Assembly: GCA_964621605.1 (NCBI GenBank)
Contig: CAZUMJ010000034.1
Span: forward strand, 1 to 32,170
DNA: 32,170 bases
Source of the DNA: CAZUMJ01 sp964621605
GTDB taxonomy: Bacteria; Actinomycetota; Acidimicrobiia; Acidimicrobiales; Iamiaceae
Direction of reading: 5' to 3'
Both the position numbers and the translations under genes were made by a program. Each line of letters opens with the position of its first letter. The first letter of the stretch is position 1. Below, in pieces: positions 15,694 through 22,788 of this stretch. The notes beneath the pieces are model-generated. The model did no database searches. It had not been told where the DNA came from and worked only from the letters and a program-made list of their open reading frames with translations.

Positions 15694-15735
15694 GCCACCA
15701 CTGCGTCGTGCACCTCCGACTCCCCGAGGCCAGCT

Positions 15736-16869
15736 ATGCCACCGTTCGTCCTCATCGTCGACCCCGATCCCCTCTGGCGGGAGAGCGTCGAGTCGCGGCT
15801 GCGAGGTGCCATGCCGACCTCGTCGGTGAGCTGGCTCCCCGACGCGCTGAGCCCCGAACGCGATGTCCCACCCGGCATCCTCGTCGTCGGACCGAACGCC
15901 TACGTGTCGATCGAGGACGAGCTCGCACCCGCGCTGCGCCCGCACCCGAACCTGCCCGTCCTGCTCGTGGTGCGCCACATGGAGGTCGACACGCTCCGGG
16001 TCGCGCTCCACGCCGGCGTGCGCGATGTCTACCCGAAGACGACCTCGGCTGAGGAGCTCGCGGAGGCCGTACGACGCCTGGCCGAGCAGATGCCCCAGCA
16101 GCAGCCCGGCGCATCCGCCGCAGCGGGGCCACGCGTCGGCGGCAAGATCATCGCGGTGTGCTCAGCCAAGGGGGGCACGGGCGTCACGACCGTCGCCACG
16201 AGCATGGCGCTCACGCTCTCGACGAAGCGTGACGTCCGCGTGATCCTCACCGACGCCGACCCGGTCTTCGGTGACATCCCGATGTTGCTGGGCATGCCCG
16301 CCCCCGCCGTCCTGCCCGACGAGGGACTCCCCGACACGATGCCGGTCGACGAGATGGCGAAGCTGCTCGTGACCTACAAGCCGACGGGTTTGCAGCTCTA
16401 CTGCGCCCGGCGTTCGAGCACCCCGCTCAACCAGATGTCGGAGCGTTTCGTCCTCGAGACCCTCGCGGCGATGCAGACCCTCTCCGACGTCGTGGTCGTC
16501 GACACGCCCGCGCCGGTGTCGCACACCGCCCACTTGCTGATCCACGCAGACGAGTTGTTCATCGTCAGCAACGCCGACCGGGCGTCGCTCAAGAACGTGA
16601 TCGTGGCGTACCAACTCCTGCACGAGGCCGGCCTCCCGCCGGGGCGCGCCCGGCTCGTCATCAACAAGCTGCGCTCAGGTGTCGACATCGAGCCCGAATC
16701 GTTCGAGCAGATCGTGGGCCTGCCTGTCGTCGGCGTCGTCCCCGACTCGGCCGCCGTGCCGCAGGCCATCGACGCCGGCGAACCGCTCGTGCGCTCCTCC
16801 CCGCGAGACGGCGCGGCCCGGGTGCTGGCACAGATGGCGGTCGACGTCGCCGGTCGCCTCGGCCTCTGA
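15736..16869 (+). CDS. CpaE-like MinD/ParA-family ATPase with receiver-like N-terminus
   Basis: The protein has 377 residues from ATG 15736. Residues 1-118 resemble a response-regulator receiver fold (FVLIVDPDPLWRESVESRL, then LPVLLVVRHME and GVRDVYPKTTSAEEL). Residues 136-377 form a MinD/ParA-type ATPase: deviant Walker A SAKGGTGVTT (143-152), the CpaE-type block DADPVFGDIP (173-182), and VVVVDTPAP near 255. As in CpaE, the distal lysine of KGGxGK[ST] is replaced, here by Val. CpaE proteins localise or regulate Flp/Tad pilus assembly, yet no tad gene is in the window. The open frame upstream to 15514 is antisense to the FakA-like gene and not real. GAGG precedes the ATG weakly. The role could be polar localisation or another envelope function. 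Confidence 0.8.
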   Translation: MPPFVLIVDPDPLWRESVESRLRGAMPTSSVSWLPDALSPERDVPPGILVVGPNAYVSIEDELAPALRPHPNLPVLLVVRHMEVDTLRVALHAGVRDVYPKTTSAEELAEAVRRLAEQMPQQQPGASAAAGPRVGGKIIAVCSAKGGTGVTTVATSMALTLSTKRDVRVILTDADPVFGDIPMLLGMPAPAVLPDEGLPDTMPVDEMAKLLVTYKPTGLQLYCARRSSTPLNQMSERFVLETLAAMQTLSDVVVVDTPAPVSHTAHLLIHADELFIVSNADRASLKNVIVAYQLLHEAGLPPGRARLVINKLRSGVDIEPESFEQIVGLPVVGVVPDSAAVPQAIDAGEPLVRSSPRDGAARVLAQMAVDVAGRLGL

Positions 16870-16894
16870 TCCCGTCACCCCCCCTGCTGCCGGC

Positions 16895-16924
16895 TTGGCG
16901 TTCACGCCGCCGCGTCCGTACACT
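16895..16924 (+). promoter_or_regulatory. Probable rpmB promoter
   Basis: TTGGCG (16895-16900) and TACACT (16919-16924) are separated by 18 nt and match the actinobacterial housekeeping promoter pattern. This is the best -35/-10 pair in the window. Transcription would start near 16931, leaving a leader of about 34 nt before rpmB. Confidence 0.62.
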
Positions 16925-16964
16925 GGTGCGCTGTTCATCCACCCCCCTTGTGAGGTACGCGGTC

Positions 16965-17159
16965 ATGGCTTCGGTGTGCGAGATCTGCGGGAAGCACCCG
17001 TCTTTCGGCATGAGCATCAGCCACTCGCACCGGCGTACCAAGCGCCGCTGGAACCCGAACATCCAGCGGGTGCGCGCGGTGGTGAACGGTGCCACCAAGC
17101 GGGTCAACGTGTGCACCGGCTGCTTGAAGGCCGGCAAGGTCACCAAGGCCGTCCGCTAG
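16965..17159 (+). CDS. rpmB: 50S ribosomal protein bL28, zinc-binding form
   Basis: This is a 64-residue ribosomal protein of the large subunit. From ATG 16965 it reads MASVCEICGKHPSFGMSIS; the family core HRRTKRRWNPNIQ and a second cysteine pair, VCTGCLKAGK, follow. Two CxxC pairs mark the zinc-containing (C+) paralogue type. The open frame starts earlier at 16926, but the conserved N-terminus fixes Met at 16965. It stands alone with its own promoter, divergent from the FakA-like/recG operon except for the intervening CpaE-like gene. The rpmB-to-recG neighbourhood is common in Firmicutes and actinobacteria. Confidence 0.97.
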   Translation: MASVCEICGKHPSFGMSISHSHRRTKRRWNPNIQRVRAVVNGATKRVNVCTGCLKAGKVTKAVR

Positions 17160-17206
17160 CTCCGACGGCAGGCGCCGCCGACCTGCATCCGGTGACGGTC
17201 GCCCGG

Positions 17207-17212
17207 TAGGGT
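17207..17212 (+). promoter_or_regulatory. Candidate -10 box for pckG
   Basis: TAGGGT in the 159-bp gap before pckG would give a start near 17219 and a leader of about 100 nt. TGCATC (17184-17189) is a weak -35 candidate at 17-nt spacing. The leader ends in a 10-bp palindrome CCGACGTCGG (17302-17311) that overlaps the GGAGAAGG ribosome binding site. No known riboswitch fold was recognised. Confidence 0.38.
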
Positions 17213-17318
17213 GACAGGACCCCACGATCCCGGCTTGCCGCAGGCTCGTTGCACGGCTCTTCCCCCGTCACGTGTTCCCGTTCGCCGGTGATCCCATCCC
17301 ACCGACGTCGGAGAAGGC

Positions 17319-19130
17319 ATGACGGCTACGACCACCAACACCAAGCTGCAGGAATGGGTTGACCACTGGGCGGAGGTCTTCCAGCCCGACTCGGTCTACT
17401 GGTGCGACGGCTCAGCCGAGGAGTACGACCGCCTCGCGCAACAGCTCGTCGACGGTGGGGCCTTCCAGCGTCTCAACGACGCCAAGCGTCCGAACAGCTA
17501 TCTCGCCCTCTCTGACCCCGCCGACGTCGCCCGGGTGGAGGAGCGCACCTTCATCTGCTGCGAAGACCCCGCCGACGCAGGTGCCACCAACAACTGGCGT
17601 GCACCCGCAGAGATGAAGGAAGAGCTCCTCGGGCTCTACACCGGCGCCATGCGCGGCCGCACCATGTACGTGGTGCCGTTCTCGATGGGCCCCCTCGGCT
17701 CCCCGATCGCCCACATCGGCGTGCAGCTCACCGACTCGCCGTACGTGGTGGTCAACATGCGGATCATGGCCCGCATGGGTCAGCGTGCCCTCGACGTGCT
17801 CGGTGACGGCGAATGGGTGCCGTGCCTGCACTCGGTCGGCTACCCGCTCGTCGACGCCGACGGCAACGCTCGCCCCGACCTCCAATGGCCGTGCGACGCC
17901 GAGAACAAGTACATCACCCACTACCCGGAGACCCGCGAGATCTGGTCGTACGGCTCCGGCTACGGCGGCAACGCCCTGCTCGGCAAGAAGTGCTTCGCGT
18001 TGCGCATCGCGTCGACGATGGCCCGCGACGACGGCTGGATGGCCGAGCACATGCTTATCGTCAAGGTCACCCGCCCGGGCAGCGAGCCCCGCTACGTCGC
18101 CGCTGCGTTCCCGTCTGCGTGTGGCAAGACGAACATGGCGATGCTCATCCCGACCCTCCCCGGTTGGAAGGTCGAGACGATCGGTGACGACATCGCCTGG
18201 ATGAAGTTCGGCGACGACGGTCGCCTGTACGCGATCAACCCCGAGGCCGGCTTCTTCGGCGTCGCGCCTGGGACAGGCGAAGACACGAACCTCAACGCCA
18301 TCCGCAGCCTCGACGAGAACTGCATCTTCACGAACGTCGCGTTGACGGACGACGGCGACGTGTGGTGGGAAGGGCTCACCGAGGATGCCCCGGCGCACCT
18401 GATCGACTGGAAGGGCAACGACTGGACCCCCGAGAGCGGCGTGCCCGCGGCGCACCCCAACGCCCGCTTCACCGCTCCGGCCTCGCAGTGCCCCGTGATC
18501 GCACCCGAGTGGGAGGACCCCACCGGCGTGCCGATCTCGGCGATCCTCTTCGGCGGCCGGCGGGCGACCAACGTGCCGCTCGTGACCGAAGCCTTCAACT
18601 GGCAGCACGGCGTGTTCCTCGGGTCCATCATGAGCTCCGAGAAGACCGCCGCCGCTGCGGGCACCATCGGTGAGGTCCGGTTCGACCCGTTCGCGATGCG
18701 CCCGTTCATCGGCTACAACGCCGGCGACTACATGCAGCACTGGCTCGACATCGGTGCCGCCTCCGACGAGTCGAAGCTTCCCCGCCTCTTCTGGGTGAAC
18801 TGGTTCCGCAAGGGCACCGACGGGTCGTTCCTGTGGCCCGGCTACGGCGAGAACAGCCGAGTGCTCGACTGGGTGCTTCGCCGGGTCGAAGGCGACGAGA
18901 CGGCCACCGCGGTCGACACCGCCATCGGTCGCGTGCCCGAGGCTGCGTCGCTGAACGTCGACGGGCTTCCGCTCGACGCCGACACGATGGCCGAGTTGCT
19001 GCGGGTCGACGCCGAGTCGTGGCGAGGTGAGATCCCGCTCGTCGAGGAGCACTTCACCTTCATCGGCGACCGACTCCCGGGCGAGCTCAACGACGAGCTG
19101 CACGAGCTCGAGAAGCGTCTCGCTGACTGA
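17319..19130 (+). CDS. pckG: Phosphoenolpyruvate carboxykinase (GTP)
   Basis: PckG converts oxaloacetate and GTP to phosphoenolpyruvate, CO2 and GDP, the entry step of gluconeogenesis. The protein has 603 residues from ATG 17319, which is preceded by GGAGAAGG; this is the normal length of the GTP class. Landmarks are MYVVPFSMGPLGSP (116-129), the substrate and P-loop block FPSACGKTNMAML (264-276) with the catalytic cysteine, and EGFFGV-like NPEAGFFGVAPGTG. The C-terminal FNWQHGVFLGSIMSSE and the nucleotide-site segment WVNWFRKG complete the family pattern. It appears monocistronic: a promoter-like gap precedes it and a strong hairpin follows 19 nt after the stop. Confidence 0.98.
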   Translation: MTATTTNTKLQEWVDHWAEVFQPDSVYWCDGSAEEYDRLAQQLVDGGAFQRLNDAKRPNSYLALSDPADVARVEERTFICCEDPADAGATNNWRAPAEMKEELLGLYTGAMRGRTMYVVPFSMGPLGSPIAHIGVQLTDSPYVVVNMRIMARMGQRALDVLGDGEWVPCLHSVGYPLVDADGNARPDLQWPCDAENKYITHYPETREIWSYGSGYGGNALLGKKCFALRIASTMARDDGWMAEHMLIVKVTRPGSEPRYVAAAFPSACGKTNMAMLIPTLPGWKVETIGDDIAWMKFGDDGRLYAINPEAGFFGVAPGTGEDTNLNAIRSLDENCIFTNVALTDDGDVWWEGLTEDAPAHLIDWKGNDWTPESGVPAAHPNARFTAPASQCPVIAPEWEDPTGVPISAILFGGRRATNVPLVTEAFNWQHGVFLGSIMSSEKTAAAAGTIGEVRFDPFAMRPFIGYNAGDYMQHWLDIGAASDESKLPRLFWVNWFRKGTDGSFLWPGYGENSRVLDWVLRRVEGDETATAVDTAIGRVPEAASLNVDGLPLDADTMAELLRVDAESWRGEIPLVEEHFTFIGDRLPGELNDELHELEKRLAD

Positions 19131-19149
19131 TCCCACCGCAGGTCTGCGC

Positions 19150-19179
19150 CGACGGCCCACCCCTCGGGGTGGGCCGTCG
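19150..19179 (+). terminator. Strong GC hairpin terminator after pckG
   Basis: The arms CGACGGCCCACCC (19150-19162) and GGGTGGGCCGTCG (19167-19179) pair perfectly over 13 bp around the tetraloop CTCG. It starts 19 nt after the pckG stop. No T-tract follows, as expected in a high-GC actinobacterium. Confidence 0.8.
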
Positions 19180-19301
19180 CGGTACCCGGGGCCACGCACG
19201 CTGCGGGGGTGAGCACCCGTGCAGGCGAGGGTCGCGGTCACCGACCGAGGGCTACCGTTGAGCCACGCCTATCCACCCCCTCACACCACCGAGGACGCGA
19301 C

Positions 19302-19538
19302 ATGACGGTGCACGCCTACATCCTCATCCAGACAGAGGTCGGGAGGGCCGCCCAGGTGGCCGAGGAGGTGGCCGCGATCCCGGGTGTCGCGACTGCCGAG
19401 GACGTGACGGGCCCCTATGACGTCATCGTGCGTGCCGGTGCAGACACCATGGACGAGCTCGGGAAGATGGTCGTCAGCCGCGTGCAGCTGATCGAGGGCA
19501 TCACCCGCACGCTCACCTGCCCGGTGGTCAACCTGTAA
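19302..19538 (+). CDS. Stand-alone Lrp/AsnC ligand-binding (RAM) domain protein
   Basis: The protein has 78 residues from ATG 19302 (MTVHAYILIQTEVGRA). It is the alpha/beta RAM domain of Lrp/AsnC regulators with no helix-turn-helix. The family features are the AEEVAAIPGVATAEDVTGPYDVIV core and the C-terminal EGITRTLTCPVV strand. Such small proteins bind amino acids or other small ligands and oligomerise; they may modulate full-length Lrp proteins, but the target here is unknown. The frame opens earlier at 19209, but the conserved start and the preceding GAGG support 19302. A TACCGT at 19253-19258 is a possible -10 box. It converges on the acyl-CoA dehydrogenase with only 10 bp between the stops. 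Confidence 0.88.
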   Translation: MTVHAYILIQTEVGRAAQVAEEVAAIPGVATAEDVTGPYDVIVRAGADTMDELGKMVVSRVQLIEGITRTLTCPVVNL

Positions 19539-19548
19539 CCGACGTGCG

Positions 19549-21291
19549 TCAGGCGACGGCGGCAGCGGCGGCGCCGGTCGCCTCGTCGAGCTCCTCGTAG
19601 GCGAGCAACGCACGCCCCGCGGCGTAGGCGATACGGTCGTCCCAGCCGGTCTCCGGCGAGAGTCGTCGCCGTACGTAGCGGGCCGCGACCAGTGCCGCAC
19701 GCACGTCCTCGGCCCCTCGTTCGGCAAGCAGGGCCGCCGAGGCCGTTCGCACCAACAGGTCGGTGAGGCGCGCTGCGCCGGCGTGGGTCCAGTCGGCGTC
19801 GACTGCGTCGACCTGGGCGGTGCGCGTCGCCAGATCGTCGCGAGCGCGGCGGACCGCAGCGACGGTCGGCGCAAGGAACGCCGGCCCGTCCGAGGCGCGC
19901 CGCAGCGCTGCGTCGACCCGCGCGAGCACGGCCTCGTGCGCCTTGTCACGACGAATCGACCGCACGACGTCGAGCGCACAGATGTTCTCGCTCCCCTCCC
20001 AGATCGGGTGGCACACCGCGTCGCGCAACAACCGGGTGAGGCCGAAGTCTTCGCAGTAGCCGTTGCCCCCGAACAGCTCGACGGCGTACGTCGAAGCCTC
20101 GACGCCGAGGCGGCACAACCGCACCTTGGCCGCAGGGACGAGGATCCTCCGCAGGCGCACCGCGTCGTCGAAGCGGGCCGCCGCTGCACACTCGAAGCCG
20201 AGGGTGAAGGCTGCTTCGAGCTCGACGAGTTGATCGACGAGCTGCTCGCGCACGAGGGGCAGATCGACGAGCAGACGCCCCTTCGCTTCACGGTGGTGTG
20301 CCCACACGACCGCCTCGAGGAAGGAGCGTCGAGCGATGCCGAGACCCATCATCGCCACACCGAAGCGTGACCCGTTGACCATCTCCATCATGCGATTCAT
20401 GCCGCCCGCGTCAGAGGTCTCGACCGTGCCGTCGCCGTGACGGGGGCGCAGCGCGTATCCGAGCGCATCGTGGAGCTCGACCTCACCGGTCGGCACGCTG
20501 CGTGTGCCGAGCTTCGGCTTGAGGCGCCGCATCGTGTAGCTGTTGCGCGTCCCGTCGGGACGGTGGCTCGGCACGAGGTAGAGCCCGATACCGGCGACGC
20601 CCTCAGTCCCCCCTTCGGGTCGTGCCAGCAGCACGATCGCGCCGCCGTCGATGTTCGAGCAGAACCACTTCTCGCCACTGATCAGCACGCGCCCGTCACC
20701 GATGTCGCGGGCAACGCACCGCACCGTCGACCCGAGGTCCGAACCTCCGAGACGCTCGGTCAGGAACATCGACCCGTCGGTGCCTGCGTCGAAGTCGTCG
20801 CTGCGCAAGGCCCGCAACAGGTCGTCACGCAGGTCGTCGGGTGCGTACGCGTCGACGAGCCCGGCCACGCCGCTCGTCATGCCGAGCGAACAGACCATGC
20901 CCGTGTCGGCCTGCGACAGCAGGTAGTTCACGCCTGCCAGCAGCACTGCGGGTGCGCGCTGCCCCGTACGTCGCTCGTCCGCGGCGAACGTCGACACGTA
21001 GCCCGACGCCCACAGCTTGCGCTTCGAGTCGAGCGTCGCGGCCGAGTGGTCGATGCGATCGACCTCGTCTGCCCACCGGTCGTAGCGCACCAGCTGCGGT
21101 GGGTTGGCGTCGATCACGTCGGCGTTTCGTGCCACGTCCGTGCCGCACAACTCGCCGAACCCCTGGAGCTTCGCGTCGACCCAGGTGAGGCTCTCCGGTG
21201 GGCAATCCGCCTTGACCCGCTCCTGCAAGAGCGGATCGAGCACATACCAGTTGTGCCCGACAGCTCCGTCGAGCAACGCGTAGTCGATCAC
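19549..21291 (-). CDS. AidB-like acyl-CoA dehydrogenase
   Basis: This 580-residue flavoprotein belongs to the acyl-CoA dehydrogenase superfamily. The FAD-contact block MFLTERLGGSDLGST (175-189) and the C-terminal ELFGGNGYCEDFGLTRLLRD and HPIWEGSENICALDVVR resemble AidB and its relatives more than short-chain dehydrogenases. The length also fits: a longer N-terminus and an extra C-terminal helical domain. AidB binds DNA in E. coli, but many homologues are metabolic, so I do not claim a DNA-repair role. Start GTG 21291 has GGAGGT 7 nt upstream. The gene is transcribed alone, divergent from the AIM24-family gene across a 230-bp gap. Confidence 0.85.
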   Translation of the reverse strand: MIDYALLDGAVGHNWYVLDPLLQERVKADCPPESLTWVDAKLQGFGELCGTDVARNADVIDANPPQLVRYDRWADEVDRIDHSAATLDSKRKLWASGYVSTFAADERRTGQRAPAVLLAGVNYLLSQADTGMVCSLGMTSGVAGLVDAYAPDDLRDDLLRALRSDDFDAGTDGSMFLTERLGGSDLGSTVRCVARDIGDGRVLISGEKWFCSNIDGGAIVLLARPEGGTEGVAGIGLYLVPSHRPDGTRNSYTMRRLKPKLGTRSVPTGEVELHDALGYALRPRHGDGTVETSDAGGMNRMMEMVNGSRFGVAMMGLGIARRSFLEAVVWAHHREAKGRLLVDLPLVREQLVDQLVELEAAFTLGFECAAAARFDDAVRLRRILVPAAKVRLCRLGVEASTYAVELFGGNGYCEDFGLTRLLRDAVCHPIWEGSENICALDVVRSIRRDKAHEAVLARVDAALRRASDGPAFLAPTVAAVRRARDDLATRTAQVDAVDADWTHAGAARLTDLLVRTASAALLAERGAEDVRAALVAARYVRRRLSPETGWDDRIAYAAGRALLAYEELDEATGAAAAAVA

Positions 21292-21412
21292 GGCAACGAC
21301 CTCCGTGGGTAGGGAACGCCAGCATGCGGCGACCTGTCTTCCGCGATGACCGTACGCCGCCGCATCTCACACCGGTAGGGGCGGTCGGCCCTCAGGACCA
21401 CGGCGACACGGC

Positions 21413-21418
21413 TACATT
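21413..21418 (+). promoter_or_regulatory. Candidate -10 box for the AIM24-family gene
   Basis: TACATT lies in the 230-bp divergent gap (21292-21521), the longest non-coding stretch of the window, about 104 nt before ATG 21522. No clear -35 box, riboswitch or palindrome was recognised in the gap. Confidence 0.35.
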
Positions 21419-21521
21419 GCGCCTTGCTGACGTCGGCCAAGGTGGCGGGTCCGGCCCAGCGAGGACGAGCCGGCCGGTCGGCCGTCAAGACCTGCAGCGC
21501 CACGCGACCCAGGAGCCGGAC

Positions 21522-22280
21522 ATGATCCACGGTGATTTCGCCCAGTACAACGAGGACCCGGGCGGCGACCCGTTCCACCTCGAGAACAAGAAGCTGCTGA
21601 AGGTAAGCCTGCAGTACGGCCCGGTGAACGCCCGGACCGGTTCGATGGTCGCCTTCCAGGGTGACGCCCGCTTCGCCAACAAGGGCTCCGGCGGCATCGG
21701 CAAGATGATCAAGAAGGCCATGACGAACGAGGGCGTCAACAGCATGGAGGTCACGGGCACCGGTGAGGTGTTCCTCGCCAACATGGGCATGGACATCCAG
21801 GTGATGTACCTCGAGAACGACGCCATCTTCTGCAACGGCGCCTCGGTCCTCGCCTACAGCGCCTCGATCGACGCCAACATCGAGCGTGTCGGCGGTGGCG
21901 GCGGCGGGCTCAAGGCCATGGCCGGCGCGGCCATGGCGGGCGGCTTCTACCAGGTGGCGTTGCGCGGCACCGGCTATGTCGCGGTCACGAGCGACGGCCC
22001 GCCTGTCGTACTCGACGTCTCCCAGGTGCAGACGGTCGCCGACGCGGACGCGGTCGTCATGTGGACCAACGGTGTGTCGATGCAGCCCAAGGTCGACAGC
22101 GGTGGCTTCAAGTCGATGATGCGAGGCGGCACCGGCGAAATGCTGCAGTTGGCTTTCGGCGGCCAGGGTTGGGTGATGATCCAGCCGTCAGAGGGTGTCG
22201 AGCAAGGCACCGGCCAGACCCAGCAGCCCGCGAGCGGAACCGGCGGGCTCGGCGGGCTCGGAGGTCTGCTCGGCGGCTGA
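21522..22280 (+). CDS. AIM24-family protein
   Basis: The protein has 252 residues from ATG 21522, with AGGAG 8 nt upstream. It shows the AIM24/TIGR00266 pattern of repeated beta-strand segments: LKVSLQYGPVNARTGSMVAFQGDA near residues 26-50, GTGEVFLANMG near 85, and ALRGTGYVAVTSDGPPVVLDV near 145-165. The family takes its name from yeast AIM24, a mitochondrial protein; the bacterial role is not established. A Gly-rich loop (RVGGGGGGLKAMAGAAMAGG) and a C-terminal Gln/Gly/Leu tail are visible. There is no signal peptide or membrane helix. The frame is open upstream to 21324, but the ribosome binding site and the conserved N-terminus support 21522. Confidence 0.85.
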   Translation: MIHGDFAQYNEDPGGDPFHLENKKLLKVSLQYGPVNARTGSMVAFQGDARFANKGSGGIGKMIKKAMTNEGVNSMEVTGTGEVFLANMGMDIQVMYLENDAIFCNGASVLAYSASIDANIERVGGGGGGLKAMAGAAMAGGFYQVALRGTGYVAVTSDGPPVVLDVSQVQTVADADAVVMWTNGVSMQPKVDSGGFKSMMRGGTGEMLQLAFGGQGWVMIQPSEGVEQGTGQTQQPASGTGGLGGLGGLLGG

Positions 22281-22317
22281 CGCCGAACCCTGGGCGGTCA
22301 GCTCGGCGGCTGACGCC
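22268..22317. repeat. 17-bp direct repeat spanning the AIM24-family stop codon
   Basis: GCTCGGCGGCTGACGCC occurs at 22268-22284, containing the TGA stop, and again at 22301-22317. The two copies are 33 bp apart start to start. The second copy is non-coding, so it looks like a small duplication of the gene's 3' end. Confidence 0.85.
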
Positions 22318-22350
22318 CCACCCTCGCCGCCTGTGCGGCTCCCACCTTGC

Positions 22351-22389
22351 CCGGGGCCGCGTGCCGACTTGCTCGACACGCGGCCCCGG
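22351..22389. terminator. Bidirectional terminator between convergent genes
   Basis: CCGGGGCCGCGTG (22351-22363) and CACGCGGCCCCGG (22377-22389) pair perfectly over 13 bp around a 13-nt loop. The hairpin lies in the 114-bp gap between the AIM24-family stop and the stop of the minus-strand membrane gene and could serve both. Confidence 0.75.
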
Positions 22390-22394
22390 CGCGT

Positions 22395-22769
22395 TCAGCG
22401 CGCGCCGGGGGTGGTGAGGATCATCGCCCTGATGCACAGGCCCATCAAGAAGAGACTGCCGAGTCCGTACAGCAGGTACTTCTGGCGGCGCATCTGCTCG
22501 CGATAGCTGTAGATGATCCCGATGGAGGCCAGTGCCACGAAGCCGTAGAAGAGGTGGAAGCCCGGTGCACGTCGGTGTTCCACTCCCATCACCGCGGCGC
22601 CGAGCACCACCTGCACCACGATCGCCAGCTCGGCCAGCAAGATGCACCACCACAGCGCGCGGCTGCGCAGGCGGGCGAAGCGGTGCGCGGCGGTCGACCA
22701 CACGCCGAGCACGCCGTTGCTCACGACCACCACCCAGGCCCACGCCTGGTGCACCTCGAAGAGCGTCAC
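22395..22769 (-). CDS. Small four-helix membrane protein of unknown function
   Basis: The protein has 124 residues from GTG 22769 (VTLFEVHQAWAWVVVVSNG). Four hydrophobic segments lie at about 9-26, 39-61, 70-86 and 97-115. Loops carry Arg-rich stretches (AAHRFARLRSR, REQMRRQK), suggesting cytoplasmic loops, and the segment GFHLFYGFVALASIG includes a histidine inside or near the membrane. I do not recognise a named family. The frame extends upstream to 22832 into the phospholipase gene, but the hydrophobic protein starts at the GTG, 19 nt after that gene's stop. It is probably the last gene of the five-gene minus-strand run. Confidence 0.72.
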   Translation of the reverse strand: MTLFEVHQAWAWVVVVSNGVLGVWSTAAHRFARLRSRALWWCILLAELAIVVQVVLGAAVMGVEHRRAPGFHLFYGFVALASIGIIYSYREQMRRQKYLLYGLGSLFLMGLCIRAMILTTPGAR

Positions 22770-22788
22770 CGCGACCCCACCGGTTCGC

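Noticed and set aside
15514..15735. N-terminal extension of the CpaE-like protein
   Set aside because: It overlaps the 5' end of the FakA-like gene in antisense and has no similarity to a receiver domain.
17220..17318. Possible riboswitch in the pckG leader
   Set aside because: No conserved riboswitch core was recognised; only a short palindrome at the ribosome binding site is visible.
17412..19241. Minus-strand open frame of 609 codons opposite pckG
   Set aside because: Shadow of a clearly identified PEP carboxykinase gene; no conserved motif.
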